A stretch of DNA of 64,000 nucleotides from Polyangiaceae bacterium (lineage in GTDB: Bacteria; Myxococcota_A; Polyangia; Polyangiales; Polyangiaceae). Under the pieces are notes generated by a model, which saw only the letters and a program-made list of their open reading frames with translations, did not search any database and was not told the DNA's origin. Location of the stretch: assembly GCA_016712345.1 (NCBI GenBank), contig JADJRH010000011.1:3348001-3412000 (forward strand), in the 5' to 3' direction. A program made the position numbers and the translations under genes. Positions 10,723 through 18,469 of this stretch are shown here, in pieces. Numbering within the stretch: position 1 is the first letter of the stretch; the number at the start of each line of letters is the position of its first letter.

Positions 10723-11487
10723 TTACCGTTTGGCCACCTGTGCGAATACCCATGCCATGTCGCGACCGATTTGGGCAACGCGCTCGTCATAGCGGGCCGT
10801 TTCTTCGGGCGTGTTGTCAGCCACCTTTGGGTCTTCGTACGGTACGGCAACGCGCGCCGCCGCGCCGGGAACATAGGGGCATGACGCATCGGCCTGCGAA
10901 CATGTCATGACAGCCACAAACCCTTTGGAGGGATTGGAAGAGTCATCCATTTTTTTGGAAAAGGCGTTGGTAGGCTTTAAGCCCGGCGAAATGCTCACCG
11001 GGTAGATTGGGTTTTTGCCTTCTGCGGGCGCAATTTCTACCCCAACACGCTGCAAAGCGGCAATGGCTCGTGGGTTAAATGCGGTTGCCTCGGTACCCCC
11101 TGAAAACGTTTGGATGGTAGAAAGGCCAACTCGTTTGGCCGCAGCGAGAGCCAAAATCTGCGAGATGTGGCTGCGGCGCGAGTTATGTGTACACACAAAG
11201 AGCAGGTCGGCCGAACCGGCGGCGCTCAATTGAGTTCGCACGGTTTCGGCCAGTTTTTGCAGCTTTTCGCGATGGGTAGGGTCACCCGTTGGACCCAGAC
11301 CTTCCCATTGGGAAAACGACGCTTCAAGTTTAGGATGAAGTGCAACGGGGGTCATAGGCGTCACAGGCACCGCAGCGGACAGGGGCACAGGTGAAGGAGG
11401 TTGGGTGGGCTCAACCGGGTCAACTGCGGCTGTACAACCGGCGAAAGAAAGTAGCAGAAAACAGAGCGTTCGTGCGTGAGCCGTCAT
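10723..11487 (-). CDS. Exported lipoprotein with arsenate reductase / low-molecular-weight phosphatase fold
   Basis: The 254-aa product has a lipoprotein signal (LSFAGC, residues ~13-18), then a Pro-rich linker and a helical segment. Near residue 100 is LLFVCTHNSRRSHISQ, which contains the C-x5-R phosphate/arsenate loop of the LMW-PTP/ArsC fold. The remainder carries PRAIAALQRVGVEI and VMTCSQADASCPY, matching the ArsC-like proteins that use additional Cys for redox recycling, and PYEDPKVADNTPE, which resembles the acid-containing loop (DP). Known members of this family are cytoplasmic; a lipidated, presumably periplasmic form is unusual. There are no arsenic-resistance genes next to it. It converges on the cytochrome gene; the apparent overlap with that frame is removed if the cytochrome ends at 10554. 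Confidence 0.78.
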   Translation of the reverse strand: MTAHARTLCFLLLSFAGCTAAVDPVEPTQPPSPVPLSAAVPVTPMTPVALHPKLEASFSQWEGLGPTGDPTHREKLQKLAETVRTQLSAAGSADLLFVCTHNSRRSHISQILALAAAKRVGLSTIQTFSGGTEATAFNPRAIAALQRVGVEIAPAEGKNPIYPVSISPGLKPTNAFSKKMDDSSNPSKGFVAVMTCSQADASCPYVPGAAARVAVPYEDPKVADNTPEETARYDERVAQIGRDMAWVFAQVAKR

Positions 11488-11574
11488 GGTGAGCGGATAT
11501 CCGATCGGTGTTTTGCGTTCAATGCCATTTTTGGGATGTCATAAAGCCGACACCCGGGCGCAATCGCGTCAACG

Positions 11575-12027
11575 TCAGGTTTGATTGGGAGGCGGCGGAA
11601 ACGCGTTGGAAGGATGGCCGGGGGGTAGACCCTGTGGATTGTTTGGCCCCTGCCAATACGGGCCGGGTTGGTAAGGATTGGGCCCCTGGGGAAACGGTCC
11701 CTGGCCAAATGGCGACGCACCAAACGCGTTTGGTGGGGGCGCCGCTTCAGGAAAATAGCCGGCAAGCACCTGAATAAAGGCGCCCGCCGGTGAAAGAAAA
11801 CAAATGGCCGTGAGCCCCACCGAAATTACAGGATAATGTTCACCGTTGAACAGCGCGGCCTGCGCATCGGCAATGAGACTGTAAGGTGGAAGGTCGGCCA
11901 CAATTGTAAACACAATGGCGATCACAGCAGCGACCATGAACAAGGCTCGAATGACCGCCGGGACGCGCTTGGCGCGCAAAGCCATTCTTCCCATGATAGT
12001 GGTAGGATCGGGTTCGGCGCTGAGCAT
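11575..12027 (-). CDS. Small membrane protein with Pro/Gly/Gln/Asn-rich tail
   Basis: From the ATG at 12027 the product is 150 aa. It has two or three hydrophobic segments (starting near VIRALFMVAAV and VGLTAICFLS), followed by a ~60-residue low-complexity tail of PYQPGP/GQGPFPQGP type. Such tails are common on myxobacterial membrane proteins of unknown function. The frame is open to 12066, but that would leave almost no space before the divergent lipoprotein gene, so an internal start (12027 or 11994) is more likely. Immediately downstream is the ArsC-like lipoprotein gene in the same direction (about 90 bp away), so they may be co-transcribed. No family recognised. Confidence 0.6.
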   Translation of the reverse strand: MLSAEPDPTTIMGRMALRAKRVPAVIRALFMVAAVIAIVFTIVADLPPYSLIADAQAALFNGEHYPVISVGLTAICFLSPAGAFIQVLAGYFPEAAPPPNAFGASPFGQGPFPQGPNPYQPGPYWQGPNNPQGLPPGHPSNAFPPPPNQT

Positions 12028-12073
12028 TGGAAAACAAGGCATGCCACAAACAAGCGCCCGCTGCACCTCAATT

Positions 12074-13411
12074 GTGAAGCACCTGGTAGGGTCGCGACTG
12101 TGTTATTTCATCCGCGCGGCCCTGAGCCTCGGCACGTTGGGAGCGGCCCTGGCAACAAGCGCGTGTACACAACGTCCTCCGTTCTGGGCGCCCCGTTCAG
12201 CTTGTGAATCGGATCCAAGCGCTTTTACAGAACTGCAAAACGAGCCTCTTTGGGGCCGGCTCGAAAAGGCAGGTTTCTACCCAACCGCGCCCGATTCTGC
12301 CGCTCCTATTCAAATTCGAGTAGAGCGCGTTCGGTGTGACTTTCGCGCCCACGTTCAAATGGGTGGTCGATTGTACACAATGGGCCCGTTTGCATCGATA
12401 GATGAAGGTTCGTTCCGGGGAGATCCGGACCACCATCGGTTTGGCTTTGTGGTGACCGGAGAGCGAGGTCAACAATCTGCGATTATCGACGGAGAGCGGG
12501 GCGCCGCGTACCGGCAGGTTCAAGCTCCGCAATTTTCTGAAAACGGTCAACACGTGGCCTACCTTGCCCAAACGGAGCGAGGGGCGGTCCTTGTATCGGA
12601 TGGGAAGGAAGTTGAAAACTCGCTGGGTAAGGTGGAGCGTTTTTTGGCCGTGTTGAACGATGGGCGAGCGGTGTACGAAGAACCGGTGAATGCTCGCGAA
12701 AAGGTGCTTCACGCGGGGACTTGGGCAAGCAAACCTTACAGCACGCTTGCCAACTTCACTGTGTGGCGCGGCGAGCGTTTTGCGGGCCTGCTGATGGGTA
12801 ACCCAACCGAGGCGGTTATCAACGGAGTCACGTTTCCGGTGACGGATGGAGTTGTGAGCGGCTTTCATTTCAGCGCGGACGGCGCGCATGCGCTCATGGT
12901 GCTCAAACCTTCAAACCTGAATGACCAGTTCCCGCGCTTCGACGAGGGGTTCGCGGTGCTCATCGACGGCGTGCGGCTTACCCCAACAAGGCTCCGAGGG
13001 GTAACTCAACCGGCAGCCACGTATTGGGGAAATGTACCCGTTTTTTTACTGTATCCAGATCCCCGAGGGAGCGATGCAGGCCTTCCACCCGCGGTCATGG
13101 TTTTGGGCGTTTCAACACCGGCAAGCGCACCTACCCATGATGACTACACACAAGTGCACTCGGGCAAACTGGGGACGTTCGTGTGGATTGGTGAGAGTCG
13201 TGGCCCCCGGTTTGATCGAATTGAACCGTCGAGTATGTACATCGACGAAGAGGGGCGGGTGCGGTATCGCGGCTACCGCGGGAACGAGATGTACGACGTG
13301 ATTGATAATCAAATTATCATGCGCGAATTTGTATTAAAGCACGGTCAGTTTCAGACGGCGGTAGAACCGGAAACGCCTGCGGTTGAGAAGAAGGCACCCG
13401 CCGAGGAGTAG
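12074..13411 (+). CDS. Lipoprotein of unknown function, probably beta-propeller
   Basis: I choose the GTG at 12074 because it begins a clean lipoprotein signal ending in LATSAC (about residue 31); an ATG at 12041 is also in frame, and the open frame reaches back to 11915 over the divergent gene. The mature protein (~415 aa) contains repeated segments such as FSENGQHVAYLAQ, FSADGAHALMVL and SKVERFLAVLNDGR-like strands. These resemble WD40/TolB-type propeller blades (the SxDGxxxA pattern). The C-terminus is Glu/Ala-rich. Likely an envelope lipoprotein with a structural or binding role; I cannot assign a ligand. It converges on the TPR gene at 13435 with a ~20-bp gap. Confidence 0.7.
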   Translation: MKHLVGSRLCYFIRAALSLGTLGAALATSACTQRPPFWAPRSACESDPSAFTELQNEPLWGRLEKAGFYPTAPDSAAPIQIRVERVRCDFRAHVQMGGRLYTMGPFASIDEGSFRGDPDHHRFGFVVTGERGQQSAIIDGERGAAYRQVQAPQFSENGQHVAYLAQTERGAVLVSDGKEVENSLGKVERFLAVLNDGRAVYEEPVNAREKVLHAGTWASKPYSTLANFTVWRGERFAGLLMGNPTEAVINGVTFPVTDGVVSGFHFSADGAHALMVLKPSNLNDQFPRFDEGFAVLIDGVRLTPTRLRGVTQPAATYWGNVPVFLLYPDPRGSDAGLPPAVMVLGVSTPASAPTHDDYTQVHSGKLGTFVWIGESRGPRFDRIEPSSMYIDEEGRVRYRGYRGNEMYDVIDNQIIMREFVLKHGQFQTAVEPETPAVEKKAPAEE

Positions 13412-13434
13412 AGGGGTAGATCGCGGCGGCTTTA

Positions 13435-14616
13435 TTAATCGCGGGAGATAACGAGTTCACCCGTTCCAATCGCTTCAAACGAGGTGACGCGAATTGTGTA
13501 CGCACCAGACTCGGGAGCCGCCCAGTCGAGCCCTGCGAAAAATCCCTCAAAATCGTCGCTTCCGATCACAGGTTGACCGTTCGCATCTTCGATCACGAGG
13601 ATGGTGTCCCCGATTTCACCCGACGGGCTGGCGGTGCGAAGGGTGACAGTCTCTCCTTCTTCAACAGCCACGGGCACCGAAAAAACGCGGCCTGGAACGA
13701 GCGCCAAGGCACGAGCTTGCCCGTGGTTGAGAGCCGAGTCTGAAACGATCTGACTCGCCACGATGTCAATGTGCTCCGCGAGGTGAAACGCGGCCGACTC
13801 CTCATCACCCGATGACTTGTACGCTGCGGCCAAGATCGCATGAATACGAGGAGTATCTAGGCCCGCCTCCAGCGCAAACTCAGCCTCTTCGAGAGCACGT
13901 TCCGCATCGGGAAACGCGTATGTGTACGCATCGGCCACAATGAACCGGACATGCGGGTTAAACGGCGCAAACGAAATGGCCGCGTCGAGTTCTGCGTGGC
14001 CTTCAGGCCCTTCCGTTCCCAGGAAAAGCAGGTTGGATCCGCGGAACAAGTGACCGTAGACACTCCAGGGGTGAACGTCCACCAGGGTGTCAAGCAGCGG
14101 CTGGGCGGCTTCATAGTCAAAGAGCCACCAATAGGCAAAGCTCGCCCCGATAAGCGCCGCTCGATTATGGGGATGCTGGGCCAGGCGCGTTTGATACCCG
14201 GCAACGATAGAGTCGGGCGCGTCGGGAATTTGGGGCCACACATAGGCCGAGAATTGGGCGTAGTCGCGAAGCGCGTCTGAATAGCGACCGAGAAGCAATT
14301 GAGCCTCAATTCGACCGCGATAGGCGTCTACCTCAAGCGGGTTTTGCTGCATGACACAGCTGAAAATTGAAACCGCTTCAACGTAGCGGCCCTGATCAAT
14401 GCGCTGTTGCCCTTTGGCGAGTGTGGAACCGGGCCCACACCAGACATTTTCGGGCTGGGGATGGCACTTTTTACCGTGCCCACCGTGCGCTTCAGCCACC
14501 GAAGCAAACAAGCTGAGGACGAGCAGAACGAACAAAGCAACAAGGCGGTTTTTGCTCTTTTTTTGTTCGCCCCGCGCGGCCAAGATCGAAGAAACCGAAG
14601 AACGGGCCTGCGTCAT
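13435..14616 (-). CDS. Exported TPR protein with prepeptidase-like C-terminal domain
   Basis: The likely start is the ATG at 14616 (MTQARSS); the frame is open 18 bases further. A basic N-terminus precedes a hydrophobic segment (ALFVLLVLSLFASVAEA, residues ~26-42) that fits a signal peptide, followed by HGGHGKKCHP, a His-rich start of the mature protein. Residues ~65-300 form TPR-type helix pairs (ALRDYAQF, ERALEEAEFALEAG). The last ~85 residues are beta-rich with GAYTIRVTS, like a PPC (bacterial prepeptidase C-terminal) domain. Likely a periplasmic scaffold protein. Partner unknown; it stands alone, with a long upstream gap. Confidence 0.75.
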   Translation of the reverse strand: MTQARSSVSSILAARGEQKKSKNRLVALFVLLVLSLFASVAEAHGGHGKKCHPQPENVWCGPGSTLAKGQQRIDQGRYVEAVSIFSCVMQQNPLEVDAYRGRIEAQLLLGRYSDALRDYAQFSAYVWPQIPDAPDSIVAGYQTRLAQHPHNRAALIGASFAYWWLFDYEAAQPLLDTLVDVHPWSVYGHLFRGSNLLFLGTEGPEGHAELDAAISFAPFNPHVRFIVADAYTYAFPDAERALEEAEFALEAGLDTPRIHAILAAAYKSSGDEESAAFHLAEHIDIVASQIVSDSALNHGQARALALVPGRVFSVPVAVEEGETVTLRTASPSGEIGDTILVIEDANGQPVIGSDDFEGFFAGLDWAAPESGAYTIRVTSFEAIGTGELVISRD

Positions 14617-14634
14617 TTTACGGAACCTCCACAA

Positions 14635-15022
14635 GGGGGTTTATTGTGGTGCCGGTGAGCTAACGCCCGGCGCCAACGATTGAAGGAATTACAGTAGCAC
14701 CGCTCTTTGGATTTGCAGTCCCCTAAATATGTCCGACCCTAAAATGGGGGAGATAATGTGGCAGGGCGGAACAAACCGGCGCCGAAAAAAGCTTGTCTTT
14801 GGGTGACCTCACGCGCCTTGCAGGGGCGTTTGGCAAAGTGGGCAAGTTGACTGGAAACGCTAGAGCACCGAATAGGTTGATTCCGTAACCAAACAGATAG
14901 TTTAGTTGTGTACTCAAACAGGCAGAAGCGAGGCAGAAACGTCAGGCCTCGCTCCCTGGGTAAAGAAAGCTAGAGCACCCCGAGATTGTTAAAGATTTCC
15001 AATATTCACAAATTGCTGAGTT
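14635..15022. other. Gene-free stretch with one hairpin and a repeated 11-mer
   Basis: No convincing gene is present. GCGAGGC (14928-14934) and GCCTCGC (14946-14952) form a 7-bp stem with an 11-base loop. The word GCTAGAGCACC occurs twice (near 14860 and 14970), about 110 bases apart in direct orientation. The stretch lies upstream of the TPR gene and at the 3' end of the MYXO-CTERM gene. Confidence 0.4.
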
Positions 15023-15811
15023 CTAGAGCTGAGTTTTGCGGTTTTTGCGACGGCGTGCGGCGGCCAGGCTCGCGGCGGCTCCGAGGAGAACCAACGCGCC
15101 GGTGGACGATCCGCCGTTTGACGCGGCGCAGCTCACCGAAGCGCTCGCCTCGGCTTTTACCTCAAGGGTAAGCTCGTAGTTTTCGTTCAGGTATTGAATG
15201 CAATCGTCGATGTTTTGAATGTCGATGTATTGCCCGTCGCAGAAAAGCGCGCCTTCGGGCTTGTCACAGGCCACTTCACAGCCGCCTTGAAGGTCAACGG
15301 AACAGTCGAGTGAACAGTCAAAGTTGGCGTCGGTTTCGCACGATCCGCCGCAACATCCTTCACACTGAGCAACGCAATCGGCCTCGGCCGCCACAACGGA
15401 GCACTGCGCATCGCAGTTGGACTCGCAGTCGGCTTCACAATAGTTGATGCAGTCTTGATCGTCGGCGGGGCAGCGCGTTTGGATATTGGCGTTGCAGTCG
15501 GTAACGCACGAACTCTTGCACTCAAACTTGGCCGGGTCGACCTCACACTGAGCCTGACAGTCCACGTTGCAGCTCGAGGTGCACTCGGTGGTGACCGTGG
15601 CGTTGCACTGCCCATCACAGGCGGCCACGAGATTGAGCGGCTCACACTTGGCTTTGCACCCGCCTTCAACCTCAAAGTGGCATTCGCCGATGGCGACGAG
15701 TTCAAGGTTGCCACACGCCTCGCGCGTGGGCGCGGCCGACGCGTTGCCGGCTAGAAACGCAAGCGGAAGGGCGGTCATTGCGGCAAAAGCCCAAGTGGTC
15801 ACAGATCGCAT
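15023..15811 (-). CDS. Cysteine-rich exported protein with MYXO-CTERM-like sorting tail
   Basis: The start is the ATG at 15811, which has an AGGAG site 7-8 bases upstream; the frame is open to 15868. The 262-aa product begins with a signal peptide ending near GNASA. The body contains about 31 cysteines arranged as loosely repeated C-x3-C and C-x7-C units (CTSSCNVDCQAQCE, CKSSCVTDCNA, CEADCESNCDAQC), so it is probably rich in disulfides. The C-terminus has a Ser/Gly linker, a hydrophobic helix (ALVLLGAAASLAAA) and RRRKNRK, the tripartite layout of MYXO-CTERM sorting signals, with a Cys just before it (SVSCAAS). Expected location: the cell surface of a myxobacterium-like cell. Function unknown. 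Confidence 0.8.
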   Translation of the reverse strand: MRSVTTWAFAAMTALPLAFLAGNASAAPTREACGNLELVAIGECHFEVEGGCKAKCEPLNLVAACDGQCNATVTTECTSSCNVDCQAQCEVDPAKFECKSSCVTDCNANIQTRCPADDQDCINYCEADCESNCDAQCSVVAAEADCVAQCEGCCGGSCETDANFDCSLDCSVDLQGGCEVACDKPEGALFCDGQYIDIQNIDDCIQYLNENYELTLEVKAEASASVSCAASNGGSSTGALVLLGAAASLAAARRRKNRKTQL

Positions 15812-15899
15812 TTGGTTCTCCTCGGTGGCGCCGCTCATGCGGCGACTGAAACGAAGGTTCGCCCGCAAGGCCTCCGTGGGTCAACCTAGTGCCGCGTGT

Positions 15900-16064
15900 C
15901 AAAAGTCCTGCCGGACTTTTGGCGCCGCTGACGCGGCGCGCTTCGCACACGCCGGCACTATCTTTTGTCTCGTGGGGCTCCCGCCCCACACCCCCCGCGC
16001 TTGCGCGCGGCTAGTTCCGCACGAAGGGGTCAATCAGGGCCAAATTTCTGACGTGCGGAACTAG
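15900..16064. repeat. Cluster of five consecutive inverted repeats
   Basis: The arms, in order, are: CAAAAGTCC/GGACTTTTG (15900-15908, 15913-15921); GCGCCGC/GCGGCGC (15922-15928, 15933-15939); GTGGGGC/GCCCCAC (15972-15978, 15983-15989); CCGCGC/GCGCGG (15995-16000, 16005-16010); CTAGTTCCGCACG/CGTGCGGAACTAG (16011-16023, 16052-16064). All arms are perfect. The region lies between the 3' end of the gene at 16096 and the start of the gene at 15811 (both minus strand), so at least one hairpin may be a terminator. Confidence 0.65.
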
Positions 16065-16095
16065 GTGCCATATTCCGGCGCGCGGTTTCGTGCGC

Positions 16096-18168
16096 TCACA
16101 AAAGGCTCAAAAATGCCTTCAATGCTTCACGTTCATCCGCCGAGAACGAGCCCGTTGCGACACTTTCGTGCGCGGCGCTGTGAACAAAAATGTCCGCCCC
16201 AAATCGGGCTGCCCGCAAAACGTCATCGAGCGTTTTTGCCGATCCATTGGTGAAGTACGGGCCTTTTTTGTGGAGCCGACGCAGCGACGAGACGCGCGCC
16301 CCCTCCTCGTGCACGTACGGCTCCACACCGGTCTTAAAATATTTGGCCTGCGCCCACACAATCGGCCCTTTCGACGACAAAATCAGCGCTTCCCACTGTT
16401 GAAAAGGTACACGTGACGCAGGGTCGTCGCTCACCGTGCGCGCCTCGTGGCATGTTTCGCAACGGTCGCGAAACAACGCGGCCCCGACCCGCTCTTGCGA
16501 ATCAAACGCGTTTCGATCTTCAACAAAGGGCGACGAACGGTGGGTGAACTCCGACAAAAACACCATAAAAGCGCGCCGAAGCGACAGCGCGTCAAGGTGT
16601 TTGTCGGCCGCGCCCAGGTGGGAAAGCCAACCGCGGTCGGCCACATGAAGATCAAAAATGGGGCTGTGATCGCTGCGCGCTCCGGCCACTCGAAACTCGG
16701 CGTGGGCCACGGCTGCCAAGTCGGGGTCGAGAGCGCGCGTGAAGTGAGGCCGATTGTTCCAAAGCCCAAAAAGAGGCTTGGTTGTGGCTCGAACGTCGCC
16801 GCGCCCTGTCGAATGTGTACGCCCGTCAACGTACCCTTCAAAGTGACATGTCTCGCAGGTAAACCGCGAGAGCGGCCCGTCGGATCGATTCCACGGCGCC
16901 ATGAGCGACGTGAAGATCAGAGCTTCGCCGATCCGCGATTCTATCGAGCGCTTTGAATCGGCCTCGCCGCTCACCGAAACCAAGCGCCCCGGCGGAGGGC
17001 CCAACACCCAGGCATCGAGCAACGGATTGGCGCATGCGTACACATCCGGCGCCACTTGGACAATGGACGCTGAGCCGGGCGGCCACGCGATCGTTTCGAT
17101 CTTCGGCTTTCCTCCGGCCATCGGGATATCGATTGCGGCCGCGTTTTCACCCCCGTAACCCGTGACGAAGAGATGCATATTTTCGCCGCGAATCTCCGCC
17201 GCAATCGCTTTTGGAGTGAGAACGCCCTGCTCGGAGACGTTGATCGCTGCGACGCGCGAGACGATCGGCGGCGAGCCCCACTCGACGCGATCGATGTACA
17301 CAAACGAATCGATGTTTTCAAACGAGCCGTGCGTGCGATCGAGGCGCTTGTTCTCGGTGCCGCCGGTGACAATCCACGTTGCGCCGGGGGCATCCACCGC
17401 GGAAAGCGCCCAGAAAGGCCCGTCGTTTTCAATGGAAACCGCGTGTACACTTTCGGGCTTCCCCATGGCATCCAAGTGAAAAACGCGCACCCGATGTTCG
17501 ATCAGGCTCACCGCTGCGACCGCGGTTTCCGTGGTCACCACGCGAAACGTCCCAGCCCCCACCGGGGCAGATGAAGGCGAGTAACTTTTTGAAACGTCGC
17601 CTTTTTCTCCCGCCTTTCGAGGAGCTTCCGCCGACGTGGATTCGGGAACGAGGCTGATGAGCGACCCGCCGATCTCGTCGGCCACATGGAGTACACCACC
17701 GGGCCCGGCGGCAATGTCACGCATTCCGAGCGCCCCAACAGCCACACTGCCGATCGGTTCGATCGCTCGATCGCGCAATGCATAAATGTGTACACGCGGC
17801 GATCCTTCGCCGACGGCAAACGCAGTGTCCTCGGAAACGGCCACACCCGAAGCCGCTCCAATTCCTTCGGCACGCGCGATTTCCCGAAAGTCCGAGTCGA
17901 GCAGCACAAGCGCGCGGGCGCCTCGAAGCAGACCGACCCAGCGATTGTGCGATGCGGGTTTGAGAACGTACGGGTCGGCGCCGAATAACCCATTGGAAGG
18001 AGGCGCCGCGGCCATATCCACACCGCGGCGCCTCTCGGCGTCGAACGTTCGAAGCTGGGAAACAATGACTTCGTCTTGCGAAGGGGCGTCGCCGGGGCCA
18101 ACGGTGGAAGGACTTTCAACACCGCAACCCGCGCAGATCACCGCCGCGGCGAGCCATCGCTTCCACAT
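16096..18168 (-). CDS. Lipoprotein with beta-propeller region and C-terminal dihaem cytochrome domain (peroxidase/MauG-like)
   Basis: The ATG at 18168 begins a lipoprotein signal with ICAGC as lipobox; the frame is open to 18294 but that part is Arg-rich and overlaps an upstream small gene. The 690-aa product has an N-terminal region (~50-420) of repeated strand motifs typical of YVTN/NHL-type propellers (VHIYALRDRAI, VLHVADEIGG). It then has two haem-binding CxxCH motifs, CETCHFEGYVDG (~residue 438) and CETCHEARTVSDD (~570). Two haem sites separated by ~130 residues and preceded by a propeller recall dihaem cytochrome c peroxidase/MauG relatives. Likely a periplasmic electron-transfer or peroxidase enzyme. 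The 51-aa lipoprotein gene lies 7 bases upstream in the same direction, so they probably form an operon. Confidence 0.78.
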   Translation of the reverse strand: MWKRWLAAAVICAGCGVESPSTVGPGDAPSQDEVIVSQLRTFDAERRRGVDMAAAPPSNGLFGADPYVLKPASHNRWVGLLRGARALVLLDSDFREIARAEGIGAASGVAVSEDTAFAVGEGSPRVHIYALRDRAIEPIGSVAVGALGMRDIAAGPGGVLHVADEIGGSLISLVPESTSAEAPRKAGEKGDVSKSYSPSSAPVGAGTFRVVTTETAVAAVSLIEHRVRVFHLDAMGKPESVHAVSIENDGPFWALSAVDAPGATWIVTGGTENKRLDRTHGSFENIDSFVYIDRVEWGSPPIVSRVAAINVSEQGVLTPKAIAAEIRGENMHLFVTGYGGENAAAIDIPMAGGKPKIETIAWPPGSASIVQVAPDVYACANPLLDAWVLGPPPGRLVSVSGEADSKRSIESRIGEALIFTSLMAPWNRSDGPLSRFTCETCHFEGYVDGRTHSTGRGDVRATTKPLFGLWNNRPHFTRALDPDLAAVAHAEFRVAGARSDHSPIFDLHVADRGWLSHLGAADKHLDALSLRRAFMVFLSEFTHRSSPFVEDRNAFDSQERVGAALFRDRCETCHEARTVSDDPASRVPFQQWEALILSSKGPIVWAQAKYFKTGVEPYVHEEGARVSSLRRLHKKGPYFTNGSAKTLDDVLRAARFGADIFVHSAAHESVATGSFSADEREALKAFLSLL

Positions 18169-18175
18169 TCTTTTT

Positions 18176-18331
18176 TCACCAGCCGCCGGTGCTCGCGGGC
18201 TTTGCTGCCGCGGTGCCAGTGCCCGCCGCCGCCGTGGAAGTAGCCGCCGGTTTGCCGTCTCCCGACGATTTTTCACCGCAGCCGATGAGAACAAAAGATG
18301 CGACGAGAAAAATGGCGACGACCGTCTTCAT
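18176..18331 (-). CDS. 51-aa lipoprotein, upstream partner of the propeller/dihaem gene
   Basis: This short gene starts with ATG at 18331 (GGAG about 10 bases upstream) and ends with TGA at 18176-18178. The product begins MKTVVAIFLVASFVLIGCGE, a textbook lipoprotein signal with lipobox LIGC, so the mature peptide is only ~34 residues of Ala/Thr/Gly/Lys-rich sequence. It ends 7 bases before the start of the gene at 18168. A complete lipobox at the right distance from an ATG is the main evidence; the tail is low complexity and gives no function. It could tether or regulate the dihaem protein, which is inference only. Confidence 0.65.
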   Translation of the reverse strand: MKTVVAIFLVASFVLIGCGEKSSGDGKPAATSTAAAGTGTAAAKPASTGGW

Positions 18332-18469
18332 AATGATGCGCTCCTTAGGCAGAGGCGCGACAAAGCGCCCGTGCGAAAAGGCTAGCGGAAACGTTCGCCG
18401 TCAAGCAAAAACCTCAGCGTTGGCCCAAAAGCTGACAACCGAGCGCGAGCCGCCTATCCTTGCCCGACC

